A DNA stretch of 64,000 nucleotides from Strigamia acuminata (Eukaryota; Arthropoda; Chilopoda; Geophilomorpha; Linotaeniidae). Positions 23,514 to 33,842 of the stretch are shown piece after piece (position 1 is the stretch's first letter; every line of letters starts with the position of its first letter). The stretch lies in contig OX442323.1 of the NCBI GenBank assembly GCA_949358305.1, positions 992,001-1,056,000 of the forward strand, read 5' to 3'. The notes beneath the pieces were generated by a model. The model saw only the letters and a program-made list of their open reading frames with translations. It was not told the DNA's origin and ran no database searches. The translations under genes and the position numbers were made by a program.

Positions 23514-24034
23514 TGTTACGATAGACTTTATTATTCCTGAGTTTTTTGTGCTCATTTTGAGCTATTACACATTATTTTTAATACATTTCTCGTAATTTGT
23601 TGTCTTTGCTTGAAATTGCATTTCCTCCGTTTCCGTGGCAACGGAGTATTTCTTTATTGTAAATTGCCGACAATTGGCTTGTTGCGTGCCTTTTGATTGA
23701 TAATGTGTAATTATTCAGTTGCCATTTTATATTTGATTAAAATAGTCGTGTTAATGTTAACTCTTGTATTTTCTGCTTTTGACCCATTTTCAATGTGTCC
23801 TGAGTAGGAAACCATTTTTCCCAGACTGGCCAATGGATCAGCAAACACTTGGATACCATGCAAAAGTGTTTCCAACAGTTAAACCCTCATGTAACAGGAG
23901 ATTTTGAGGCGAATCAAGTGCATTTCCACACGGTACACGTACGAATTTCACTATACGATCGTTTGAGTTTGTTGGCGGGAGTTTCGAATCGCCACATCTC
24001 AGTTCTTCTCTGTTCCTGTTGACTGACCGCAACA
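23514..24034 (+). repeat. BEL copy C 3' LTR
   Basis: 521 bp, tgttacg to cgcaaca. It is followed at once by BEL leader and primer site, so it also acts as the 5' LTR of remnant D. Confidence 0.68.
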
Positions 24035-26535
24035 TCGAATAAGAATTTTTGGTGCCGTGACCAGGATTTCGTCTGCTTCTTGTGGGTTTTTTCCGGTTCA
24101 TCATTTGATACGTTCAACCGTGCGTCTGGTGCGATTGACGGAAATTACGTCCGTGAGTCGTCGTCTGCTAGAATGGTCGTCGTTCAACGTGGCAACAGCC
24201 ACAACGGAGATTTATTTGGCGTCGATCACGAACATTTCTGTGCAAGCAACGAGATTCTTCGGTCGACATCTTGGATTACACAACGCGCTGTGCTGGAAAG
24301 CCGATTTGCCCCTGAAATAATGAACGTTGCCAATTTGTGTCTGAATAAATGTTTCCAAAGTGTGTTTTATTTTGCATAACATTTCAGTTTTTATTTACAG
24401 GATTTTTGCATTATTAAAATGTTTTTAGTGCTTTCAGATACTGATGTTTGATGAAATGTGATATTCCATTGTTTATTGCATTTATTTCTAGTGTTTATTG
24501 CGTGATTTTGTGTTACTTTATACATTTTCTATCAATTTGTGTGATTTCGGGTGAAATTTGGTGCATTTGTCGTTAAACAGTTCACTAGTGTTATTGACGT
24601 GACGTCATATTTCAAGTTCTAGTTCGGTTTTTGTTCAAACTTCTAACCTTCCGTTTGGACGGAATTTTGATGGTTAGAATTGTTTTTGACATTGTTTTAG
24701 ACTAATTTGGGGGTGATCTGTTGATTCGTGCACTCTAATTTCGTCCCGGAACAGCCGTTTTTCTGCTACGAGCGATCGTGACGGACCCCGCATGTGCGTT
24801 GCCGTCCAAGATCGTTTCGTTCGATTTGCGGTTGATTTCAAGTGTTCTTTTATTAAAACGTGTCTTGTTTGCGGGAAATTACATTTCCTGAACTTATTTA
24901 CTTATTCCAAAGTGTTTACATAAGTTATTTCTTGTGTTGAAATTCAAACCTTGTGTTTTGCCGCCAATGTAGAGTTTACCGGACGCCATGTTGGATTTTG
25001 CCGATGATTTGTAAATCTTTCATGTCGTTTTGTTTTTATATCTCAATTGGTGTTTGTACTATTTAGTTTTAATGTATTTCAATGCAAAATCTTTACTTAT
25101 TTGGTTTTGTGTGTGACTTTGAATTCAAACTTGATGATTATGTCATTTTGCTTGTCTTTGATTGGTTAGGCCCAATTGTCTGCTTAGCGATCACTGTTTT
25201 CGCTGTTTTCTCCTTGTTTTGATTAATGAATTTTGTTGTTACGATAGACTTTATTATTCCTGAGTTTTTTGTGCTCATTTTGAGCTATTACACATTATTT
25301 TTAATACATTTCTCGTAATTTGTTGTCTTTGCTTGAAATTGCATTTCCTCCGTTTCCGTGGCAACGGAGTATTTCTTTATTGTAAATTGCCAACAATTGG
25401 CTTGTTGCGTGCCTTTTGATTGATAATGTGTAATTATTCAGTTGCCATTTTATATTTGATTAAAATAGTCGTGTTAATGTTAACTCTTGTATTTTCTGCT
25501 TTTGACCCATTTTCAATGTGTCCTGAGTAGGAAACCATTTTTCCCAGACTGGCCAATGGATCAGCAAACACTTGGATACCATGCAAAAGTGTTTCCAACA
25601 GTTAAACCCTCATGTAACAGGAGATTTTGAGGCGAATCAAGTGCATTTCCACACGGTACACGTACGAATTTCACTATACGATCGTTTGAGTTTGTTGGCG
25701 GGAGTTTCGAATCGCCACATCTCAGTTCTTCTCTGTTCCTGTTGACTGACTGCAACATCGAATAAGAATTTTTGGTGCCGTGACCAGGATTTCGTCTGCT
25801 TCTTGTGGGTTTTTTCCGGTTCATCATTTGATACGTTCAACCGTGCGTCTGGTGCGATTGACGGAAATTACGTCCGTGAGTCGTCGTCTGCTAGAATGGT
25901 CGTCGTTCAACGTGGCAACAGCCACAACGGAGATTTATTTGGCGTCGATCACGAACATTTCTGTGCAAGCAACGAGATTCTTCGGTCGACATCTTGGATT
26001 ACACAACGCGCTGTGCTGGAAAGCCGATTTGCCCCTGAAATAATTGCTTATTCTTGTGTTTTGCATTCAGTGCTTGTATTTCTAAGATTTTGGTTGCATG
26101 AGGGTATTGTATTGGGTGTTTCAAAGCTGTTTTTGCTTTTTCCTAAGCTAGTTTTGAGGGAAAATTCACTGAAAGTGTATTTTATTGTGAATTTTTCAAG
26201 TGCTTTCTTGATTTTTGTGCATGCATCTCCATATAACTGGCTTAACCAGGGGAGATTTAGATTTTTTGGAGTTAGAAACTGTTCAGTCTCTCATTGCAAG
26301 AGCTGTCAGTTATTCTCGTGAATCTGATAGTGATTTTCTGGCTAGATTCGTTCCGTACGAACAGCAGAAATAATTCAAACTTGTGTAGGACTTTTTGAGT
26401 CACGTTTTTAATACGTGATCAAGGTCGCTCGTTTGTTTTAGCATCCTTGATTGCTAAAACACTCGATATTCTTGTGTATTTTCAAGGTTTTTTGTCGTTT
26501 GGGCAAGAAAACTTTGAAAAATTCTGTTCTTTTAA
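24035..26535 (+). mobile_element. BEL copy D: internally deleted remnant plus a further LTR and leader
   Basis: Leader (24035-24320) joins the 3' noncoding block (from about 24326) through a few filler bases (gaacg), removing all of gag and pol. Then comes a third plus-strand LTR (25237-25757), another primer site and a leader that breaks off at 26535, before gag. The result is LTR-leader-3' block-LTR-leader, made by deletion and LTR recombination. The 172-codon leader frame recurs at 25803-26321. Confidence 0.82.
25237..25757 (+). repeat. BEL LTR, distal copy
   Basis: 521 bp, tgttacg to tgcaaca, close to the other copies with a few private changes. Confidence 0.68.
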
Positions 26536-26896
26536 CCTTTTCGCGGATTGGCTTCCGTGAAATCCGCATTTCGGGGGCGACTATTCTGGGGATTCCGGGT
26601 GGACCAAACTCTTCCGGAAAACGTCCGGGGTGGTGTTGGGAGTGTCAATAGACTGTTTTGTGTCAAGGTTGTCAATTTTCATGTGAGTATTGGAAGGTTC
26701 ATTTCTGCACATTCTCATGTATTTTTTTTCACAGGAGCGACAAGGAGCGATGAAGCGGGATCGAGCGAGAGTGGGTAAAATAAACTGGTTTACGTCTCCA
26801 ATGCGCGTTCAAGATGGAATACGAACTCGGAATCGACTCCAACACGCGTTCGCGTGACATACGGACGCATTCACGACCCAGATCAAAAAATGATCT
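26536..26896. other. unassigned sequence between BEL and satellite
   Basis: A GC-richer stretch that starts abruptly after BEL leader. The short frames are not convincing. tttttttttcacag near 26735 resembles a 3' splice site, and tacgaactcggaatcg from about 26820 already resembles degenerate satellite units. Confidence 0.3.
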
Positions 26897-27568
26897 CGTA
26901 TTCGACTCGTTTTCGAGTCGAATGCGAATTTTGCCCTTCTTCAACGCGAAATCGTATTCGACTCGTTTTCGAGTCGAATGCGAATTTTGCCCTTCTTCAA
27001 CGCGAAATCGTATTCGACTCGTTTTCGAGTCGAATACGAGTTTTGCCCTTCTTCAACGAGAAATCGTATTCGACTCGTTTTCGAGTCGAGTACGAGTTTT
27101 GCCCTTCTTCAACGCGAAATCGTATTCGACTCGTTTTCGAGTCGAATACGAGTTTTGCCCTTCTTCAACGAGAAATCGTATTCGACTCGTTTTCGAGTCG
27201 AGTACGAGTTTTGCCCTTCTTCAACGCGAAATCGTATTCGACTCGTTTTCGAGTCGAATGCGAATTTTGCCCTTCTTCAACGCGAAATCGTATTCGACTC
27301 GTTTTCGAGTCGAATGCGAATTTTGCCCTTCTTCAACGCGAAATCGTATTCGACTCGTTTTCGAGTCGAATACGAGTTTTGCCCTTCTTCAACGAGAAAT
27401 CGTATTCGACTCGTTTTCGAGTCGAGTACGAGTTTTGCCCTTCTTCAACGCGAAATCGTATTCGACTCGTTTTCGAGTCGAATGCGAGTTTTGCCCTTCT
27501 TCAACGCGAAATCGTATTCGACTCGTTTTCGAGTCGAATACGAGATAGTCGATGACCCGTTCCCGGAC
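26897..27568 (+). repeat. 56-bp satellite array, forward orientation, 12 units
   Basis: A start motif cgtattcgactcg recurs every 56 bp from 26897 to 27513. Each unit holds a perfect 10-bp palindrome around tttt (attcgactcg / cgagtcgaat) plus a linker ttttgcccttcttcaacg. Units differ at a few sites (atgcgaatt, tacgagtt, acgcg/acgag). Because 56 is not a multiple of 3 and the units lack stops, all frames stay open, which explains overlapping 220-245-codon frames that I do not call genes. Confidence 0.95.
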
Positions 27569-27634
27569 TTTGACTCGTACGACTCGTATTCGAGATGTAT
27601 TCGAGATGTATTCGAATCGTATTCGAGTCGCATT

Positions 27635-27993
27635 CGAGATGGTCGATGATTTCCACTCGCTCGTATACGCGTTGTATACGAGCTCGTATTTTGATCGTAA
27701 TCGTAAACGAATCGTTTACAAGTCGTATACGAGTTGTATACGACGTGTATACACCTCGTATACGAACGAAGTTTGTGAAAACACAATTTCCAAATAAGAC
27801 GTATGTGACTACTATGTGTTTTCATGTCGTAGTAAGTATCCGGTGGATTTTCCAAACTTCGTTCGTATACGAGGTGTATACACGTCGTATACAACTCGTA
27901 TACGACTTGTAAACGATTCGTTTACGATTACGATCAAAATACGAGCTCGTATACAACGCGTATACGAGCGAGTGGAAATCATCGACCATCTCG
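27635..27993. repeat. hairpin 1 of the 580-bp module
   Basis: The left arm 27635-27774 is the reverse complement of 27854-27993; the spacer is 27775-27853. The spacer carries a smaller inverted pair (tgaaaacac / gtgttttca). Confidence 0.88.
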
Positions 27994-28214
27994 AATACGA
28001 CTCGAATTCGATTCGTATTCGATTCGAATACGATTCGAATTCGATTCGTAACAACTCGAATACGAATCAAAGCCCGGGAAACAAAAATCGACCATCTCGT
28101 ATACGATTCGAAAACGAGTCGAATACGATTTCGCGTTGAAGAAGGGCAAAATTCGTATTCGACTCGTTTTCGAGTCGTATTCGAATCGAATACGAATCGA
28201 ATTCGAGTCGTATT

Positions 28215-28573
28215 CGAGATGGTCGATGATTTCCACTCGCTCGTATACGCGTTGTATACGAGCTCGTATTTTGATCGTAATCGTAAACGAATCGTTTACA
28301 AGTCGTATACGAGTTGTATACGACGTGTATACACCTCGTATACGAACGAAGTTTGTGAAAACACAATTTCCAAATAAGACGTGTGTGACTACTATGTGTT
28401 TTCATGTCGTAGTAAGTATCCGGTGGATTTTCCAAACTTCGTTCGTATACGAGGTGTATACACGTCGTATACAACTCGTATACGACTTGTAAACGATTCG
28501 TTTACGATTACGATCAAAACACGAGCTCGTATACAACGCGTATACGAGCGAGTGGAAATCATCGACCATCTCG
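28215..28573. repeat. hairpin 2 of the 580-bp module
   Basis: Same arms 580 bp further on (28215-28354 and 28434-28573). The inverted match continues outward for roughly 40 more bases on each side. Confidence 0.88.
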
Positions 28574-28794
28574 AATACGACTCGAATTCGATTCGTATTC
28601 GATTCGAATACGATTCGAATTCGATTCGTAACAACTCGAATACGAATCAAAGCCCGGGAAACAAAAATCGACCATCTCGTATACGATTCGAAAACGAGTC
28701 GAATACGATTTCGCGTTGAAGAAGGGCAAAATTCGTATTCGACTCGTTTTCGAGTCGTATTCGAATCGAATACGAATCGAATTCGAGTCGTATT

Positions 28795-29153
28795 CGAGAT
28801 GGTCGATGATTTCCACTCGCTCGTATACGCGTTGTATACGAGCTCGTATTTTGATCGTAATCGTAAACGAATCGTTTACAAGTCGTATACGAGTTGTATA
28901 CGACGTGTATACACCTCGTATACGAACGAAGTTTGTGAAAACACAATTTCCAAATAAGACGTATGTGACTACTATGTGTTTTCATGTCGTAGTAAGTATC
29001 CGGTGGATTTTCCAAACTTCGTTCGTATACGAGGTGTATACACGTCGTATACAACTCGTATACGACTTGTAAACGATTCGTTTACGATTACGATCAAAAT
29101 ACGAGCTCGTATACAACGCGTATACGAGCGAGTGGAAATCATCGACCATCTCG
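28795..29153. repeat. hairpin 3 of the 580-bp module
   Basis: Third copy (arms 28795-28934 and 29014-29153). It is followed by one reversed 56-bp unit that runs into copia-1. Confidence 0.88.
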
Positions 29154-29246
29154 AATGCGACTCGAATACGATTCGAATACATCTCGAATACATCTCGAAT
29201 ACGAGTCGTACGAGTCAAAGTCCGGGAACGGGTCATCGACTATCTC

Positions 29247-29301
29247 GTATTCGACTCGAAAACGAGTCGAATACGATTTCGCGTTGAAGAAGGGCAAAAC
29301 T
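29247..29301 (-). repeat. 56-bp satellite unit, reverse orientation, left of copia-1
   Basis: One unit in the orientation of the array at 48661-49620. It ends in aaact (29297-29301), the target duplication of copia-1, so this unit and the right array were continuous before insertion. Confidence 0.9.
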
Positions 29302-29772
29302 TGTTGTTTATCAATGCCAAACAGTCCTCCGTACTTGTTTTGCACATTTCTTAATGTATTACTGCATTATGCAGCCTAGTGTATTTATTAGGATTTATTT
29401 CATTATTTAACATTGGGCATAATGCTGCCTCTATACTGTTTACTTTTGTATTACTTATTATCAACACCAGATGGTGGGTATGTATGTTTTTCACAATCAC
29501 AATGGCCGCTTGCATGCCAGCAAGCACTCATGTATTTTCTCCATCTAAATGGACCACATTATGTAAGCATTTTCGTTTTTATTAAATATTTAGTTTATTT
29601 TTACATTGTGTTTGTCACTCATGAGCACTTTAGAGTGCAGTGACTTTATTTTCCACCATTTTCAAGCGCTGGAGGTGCGCGCACGTCATCGCGCTCATAT
29701 TAGCCGTGTTTCGGCATTTAAACTCGCTTCCACACACAGTATTTTATACTGTGAGCGCACTCCTCTGCTACA
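29302..29772 (+). repeat. copia-1 5' LTR (471 bp)
   Basis: Starts tgttgtttatc and ends ctctgctaca, matching 48190-48660. Confidence 0.93.
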
Positions 29773-29774
29773 AG

Positions 29775-29790
29775 TGGTAGCAGAGGGTGG
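29775..29790 (+). other. copia-1 primer-binding site (initiator Met-tRNA 3' end)
   Basis: tggtagcagagggtgg, two bases after the LTR, is complementary to the 3' end of metazoan initiator Met-tRNA (ending cctctgctacca) with one mismatch in 16. Confidence 0.8.
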
Positions 29791-30625
29791 TTGCTATCCT
29801 TGCAGCACGCCGAAACCGCTAATTTTTATCGCCATTTTCGCGAAATTCGCGAATTTGCGATAAATTTTCTATTTGCAGATTGCGCCGATTTCCGCGACGA
29901 TTTTCGTCTCTAGAACGTTCGAGACGACACGCCGACGTTCTCACGTAGTCTGCACGACCAGCTCTACGATTTTTCATTTAATTTCGTCCGGATTTCTGCG
30001 GGTTTCGCAATTTTCGAGACGAATTTCAATTTATTTCCAGATTTTCGCCATTTTCCAACGAGAATCAACGTTGGAAACCCGCTTTACACAGCGTGAACGA
30101 CGATTTGGACTAATTCCCGACTTAGTACACCGTGTACGGTCGTTGTATCGACGATTTTTCGACGATTTTCGCATTTTAAATGCGCAACTACGCCATTTTC
30201 ATCTCTAGATTGGCGCAACGTTTCATCACACTAATTAATACTTGCCTTTCAGTTGTCGTAATTAGCTTGTTAGTATTTAAGGTAGTATTAAGTTTTTGTG
30301 GGTCCCTTAGAATAGTTTGTGCCCTCCGGTTCAGTCGAACCACCGCACAAACTCATTCCTAGCCAGTGCTTACCGCGGCCAGCAGGTACTCCCGCGCCTC
30401 CAGGTAGGCGAACGGACCCCTGTGTGTTGGCTGGCTAGGGTTATCTGACCACTTCAGAAGTGGTTGCCCAATTCGATTGATATCCGCTTTGACAGTGCTT
30501 CGAATAGTGCGCCGCATTTGTGTTGTGCAACGCGATATTGTGCTCCGAGACCGTCAAGTTCATCAATTGTACCATTTTCCGTCCTGTGTGCTTCGCTTCG
30601 GATTGTTTCGTAGCTCCACGTCATT
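29791..30625 (+). other. copia-1 leader
   Basis: About 835 bp of untranslated leader with only short frames. Confidence 0.7.
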
Positions 30626-32209
30626 ATGTCAAAATCCGTCGAAGCCAATTCCGGACGCCTTCCGATTCTCAGCGTAGGAAACTACGAACTATGGCAGCGC
30701 TCAATGCGCATGGTGCTGAGAAGTGAAGAGTTATGGGAACACGTAACTGAAGAAGAAGAGGCAGAATTCCTTAAAACCGCGGGTGACAAGGAAAAGAAGA
30801 AATACAAGCGTCGTAAAGCCAAGGCATTAGGCTTAATATACTGTTCTGTAAGCGAGGCGAAGAAGTCTGCGCTAGATGATTGTAAAACCCCGAAGGAAGC
30901 ATGGGACATTTTAGCCAACATTTATGCGCCATCATCTCGCGCACGACAGGCAGCCATGCGCCGCGAATTTTTGAATTTGCGCCTAGAGCAGGGCGAAGAT
31001 ATGGCCGACTTCTTAGGACGCGTTGACTATCATGTCCGCCAAATGAAGGATATCGGAGAGATAACTTCGTCTGATCACCACGCTTACCAATACTTGGACT
31101 TATTACCTCGTGAATATTCACAAATTTCATTCACGACATATCACTTGCCCAAAGGAGAATTTACACCAAAGAAAGTGTCTGAACAATTGCTCGCGGAACA
31201 TATGCGACTCAAAGCTATGGATTCGCGCGACATAGACAATTCTAAATCTCCACGTGCCTATGCTGGTGAAAAACAGCAACGTGGGAGAAATCGTTCTCGT
31301 CCCTCTCGACCGTTATCTTCGGTGCAGTGTTTTAATTGCCAGGAATTTGGCCATTACGCAAATAAATGTCCATTACCGCCGCGCCGAGATGACAAAAATC
31401 AACCGACAGCTTCACTTCAAAGGAAGCCAAGAAGTTCTAGCCGCAAACGCAATAAGAACTCAAACCGTGATGATTCGAGGCCAAGGGGGAATTCCAGCGC
31501 AAGACGGGAAACGAACTTTTTCGCCAGTGCGCCTCAACCAATGCCCACAATTCACTTCATGCAATCACATGAATGGATAGTGGATTGTGGGGCAACGGAT
31601 CATGTGTGCCACGTCCAGGCTTGGTTTCAGGACTTTGTTAAAGTTGTGCCCTTTAACATAGCATTAGGTCAAGGACATTCCGAAGTTCTTGGAAAGGGCA
31701 AAGTCCAGATTGTCACAATGATCAACAATGTAGAATGTGTCGCGAATCTCCAAGATGTGCTGTTTGCGCCAAAATTTGAGGCGAATTTGATCTCCGTATC
31801 AAAAATGGACAAAGCTAAACATCATATCCATATTTGGGATGGAGGAGTCCATGTCTACAAATCCGATATCAATCATCCAATGCTTCGAGCCAAAGAAAAG
31901 GGCGGTCTGTATTACGTCGACGGCTTATGTACACCCTCAACGGTCATATCAACGGTTAATGCGCCAGTTATACAGACGACCGCTCCAGCCCGAACATTAG
32001 TCACTGCAGAAGAGGACTACATTCAATATCCAAAGGCAAAGAAAAAGTCGAAGGACCCGGAACTGTTTACGGATTTTCGGCTCGAATTCCCTCCTTTGCC
32101 GAATGAAATTCCTCCACCTGCACCAATTAAAGTAACCCAGTCCAAGGCACTTCCTGTACCTACTCCCACCAATTCGTTACCTCAAGTCCCATCCTTTGCC
32201 AAGACATTA
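30626..32209 (+). pseudogene. copia-1 Gag and protease part (ORF interrupted by copia-2)
   Basis: 528 codons before the insertion. A Ty1/copia Gag domain opens with LPILSVGNYELWQRSM. One CCHC knuckle, CFNCQEFGHYANKC, lies near residue 235, and a basic R/S/N stretch follows. The protease motif is DCGA in WIVDCGATDHVC, with Cys where Ser or Thr is usual. The frame runs into the copia-2 LTR, which adds ten residues and a stop at 32242. The phase at the target duplication agrees with the distal part, so only the insertion breaks it. Confidence 0.9.
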
Positions 32210-32214
32210 AAGGC

Positions 32215-32524
32215 TGTTGGGCTTTTTATTCCCCGAGATTGATTGTTTACTGTTTATTCTCAATGTTCATTTTGCTGTTTTGATATTTATCAGTTTGTAA
32301 ATTAGTGAACATTGATTTCTGTATGGATCAAATGAGATCCCGTATTTGACATTGTTTTGTTTGTTAGATTTCGTTTATCGGGTTTTGTTTAACCCAAGTT
32401 TATGTATCGCCTTTTAAGTTTTTTTTTATCACTTGTAAATTTTTCCTTTACGTGTGCAAAGCTGCACTTGCAAATAAACGATGTTTATTTTGTTTTTCCC
32501 GCCTCATCTCTTCTAAAAACAACA
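32215..32524 (+). repeat. copia-2 5' LTR (310 bp)
   Basis: tgttgggcttttta to aaaaacaaca. It contains gcaaataaacg near the end, a possible polyadenylation signal. Confidence 0.94.
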
Positions 32525-32540
32525 TGGTAGCAGAGGATAT
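32525..32540 (+). other. copia-2 primer-binding site (initiator Met-tRNA 3' end)
   Basis: tggtagcagaggat directly follows the LTR and matches 14 bases of the complement of the initiator Met-tRNA 3' end. Confidence 0.85.
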
Positions 32541-33842
32541 GGACTAAACATCATCTGTGAGTGCTTTTTGAGTCGAATTACTCCATTTTTTCGAGTTGTT
32601 ACAGTGATTTTCGGCCACCTCATTCGCGCTCATCGATTGCTCATTCCTGGAACAATGGCCGACCTCGTTTCTTCACGCCCGCTCACCCGACGAATTTGAT
32701 GCTTTTTCCGCAATTTCCAACGGATTTTAATGCAGAAAATTTTCGTGGGTGCTGTCCTAACCTTGTTGAAGAATCGTGGGTACTTTTTCCGATGAATTTC
32801 CGTGGATTTTCGCCGATGATCACCGCAGACGCGCCCGATCGAGATGAACCGAGTTCGCGATGATTTTCGCCGCCCGATTCGACGTTTCTCACCGTGTTTT
32901 CGTCCGAGTGCGACGGAGTTCTGCTTGTATTTAGCAGTATACGTGTTGTGCACACAATTGTGAGTACTTTTCGTGGTAATTTCTGATTTTTTCGAGCCGA
33001 TTTTCATCGTTTTTGCGCCGTAAGCCCGTGCGCATTGCGAGGATTTCCGAGTCGACATTCATCGAGATCTTCACTGTGTTTAGTGCTTTTGTGTTGTGCC
33101 AGGGATTGTTGGATTGTATGCTTGTTTTCACAAGCATTTGTGAGTACTGTCGAATTTATTTTGTGCATTTATCGTCGATTTTTCGTCGTTTTTCCGTGTT
33201 CGCCCCGGTTACGAACACGAGGCGGCCGTGTACGACGATTTTTTGAACTTTTCGACAATTTCCCAGCACATGAACTTTTGTGAACTTATTTCTAATGTTT
33301 TCATATGTTTTTCTAGCTGTTTTCGGTTGGATTATTCCCGCACGACGTGTGCGAAGCGGCTGACGATTGCCGAGGATTTTCAACGATTTCGAAGGATTTT
33401 CGCACCCCGGTGTGCGCAACAGAGAATCTCCTGCGAATTTTGTTTAATTCGCCTCTTTTGTTTTCTTATTTTCATATTTTTCGCCTTCCCAGTCGTGAAA
33501 CTTTGTGAAACTTTTGGGGGACCCTGTGTAGGATCCTGGGATTAATTCTGCAAAAGTTTAATTATTTTTGCAGATTTGATTCCTTGCCTTGGTCATTGCA
33601 CTTTGACCATTGTATTTATTTTGCCGTGCCCGACAGTGGGGTATCCGGGGGCCACAGGGCCGTTAATTCCCGACAACTCCTAAACGGCCATTGTTTAGAC
33701 GGGTTAACTAGTAACCTGTATAGCCCATTCGTTGGATATCCGCCTCGAACATCGTCATCGGTTCCCAGCGCGTAATTGCATTTTTCTTTGCCACGGTTGA
33801 CATTTCTCAAAGTGACACCGCTCTTCATTACCGCTCTTCGAG
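32541..33842 (+). other. copia-2 leader
   Basis: An unusually long 1.3-kb leader with no convincing frame; the short ORFs have no copia motifs. Confidence 0.65.

Larger units (their letters stand above)
15825..24034 (+). mobile_element. BEL/Pao copy C, nearly complete
   Basis: LTR (15825-16345), primer site (16361-16377), leader, gag-pol (17254-22506), 3' noncoding block (22507-23513) and LTR (23514-24034). The coding region is complete except for one stop in gag. The left edge is an inverted junction with copy B pol inside a tgaattttgttgtt shared by both parents, so no clean left flank or target duplication exists. The right LTR continues into BEL leader of copy D rather than host DNA. Confidence 0.88.
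27569..29246. repeat. 580-bp tandem module with long inverted repeats (3 copies)
   Basis: ggtcgatgatttccactcg recurs at 27641, 28221 and 28801, a strict 580-bp period. Each copy is a hairpin: 140-bp arms full of cgtatacg palindromes around a 79-bp spacer. The stretches between hairpins contain single 56-bp satellite units in opposing orientations and runs of ttcgaatcg-type dyads. Frames here are artefacts of the symmetry. Confidence 0.9.

Noticed and set aside
26814-27649. Overlapping 220-245-codon plus-strand ORFs
   Set aside because: They are translations of the 56-bp satellite. Since 56 is not a multiple of 3 and the units lack stops, several frames stay open by construction.
26897-29246. 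CRISPR-like regular spacing of repeats
   Set aside because: The spacers are not unique, the repeats are contiguous satellite, there are no cas genes, and the context is eukaryotic.
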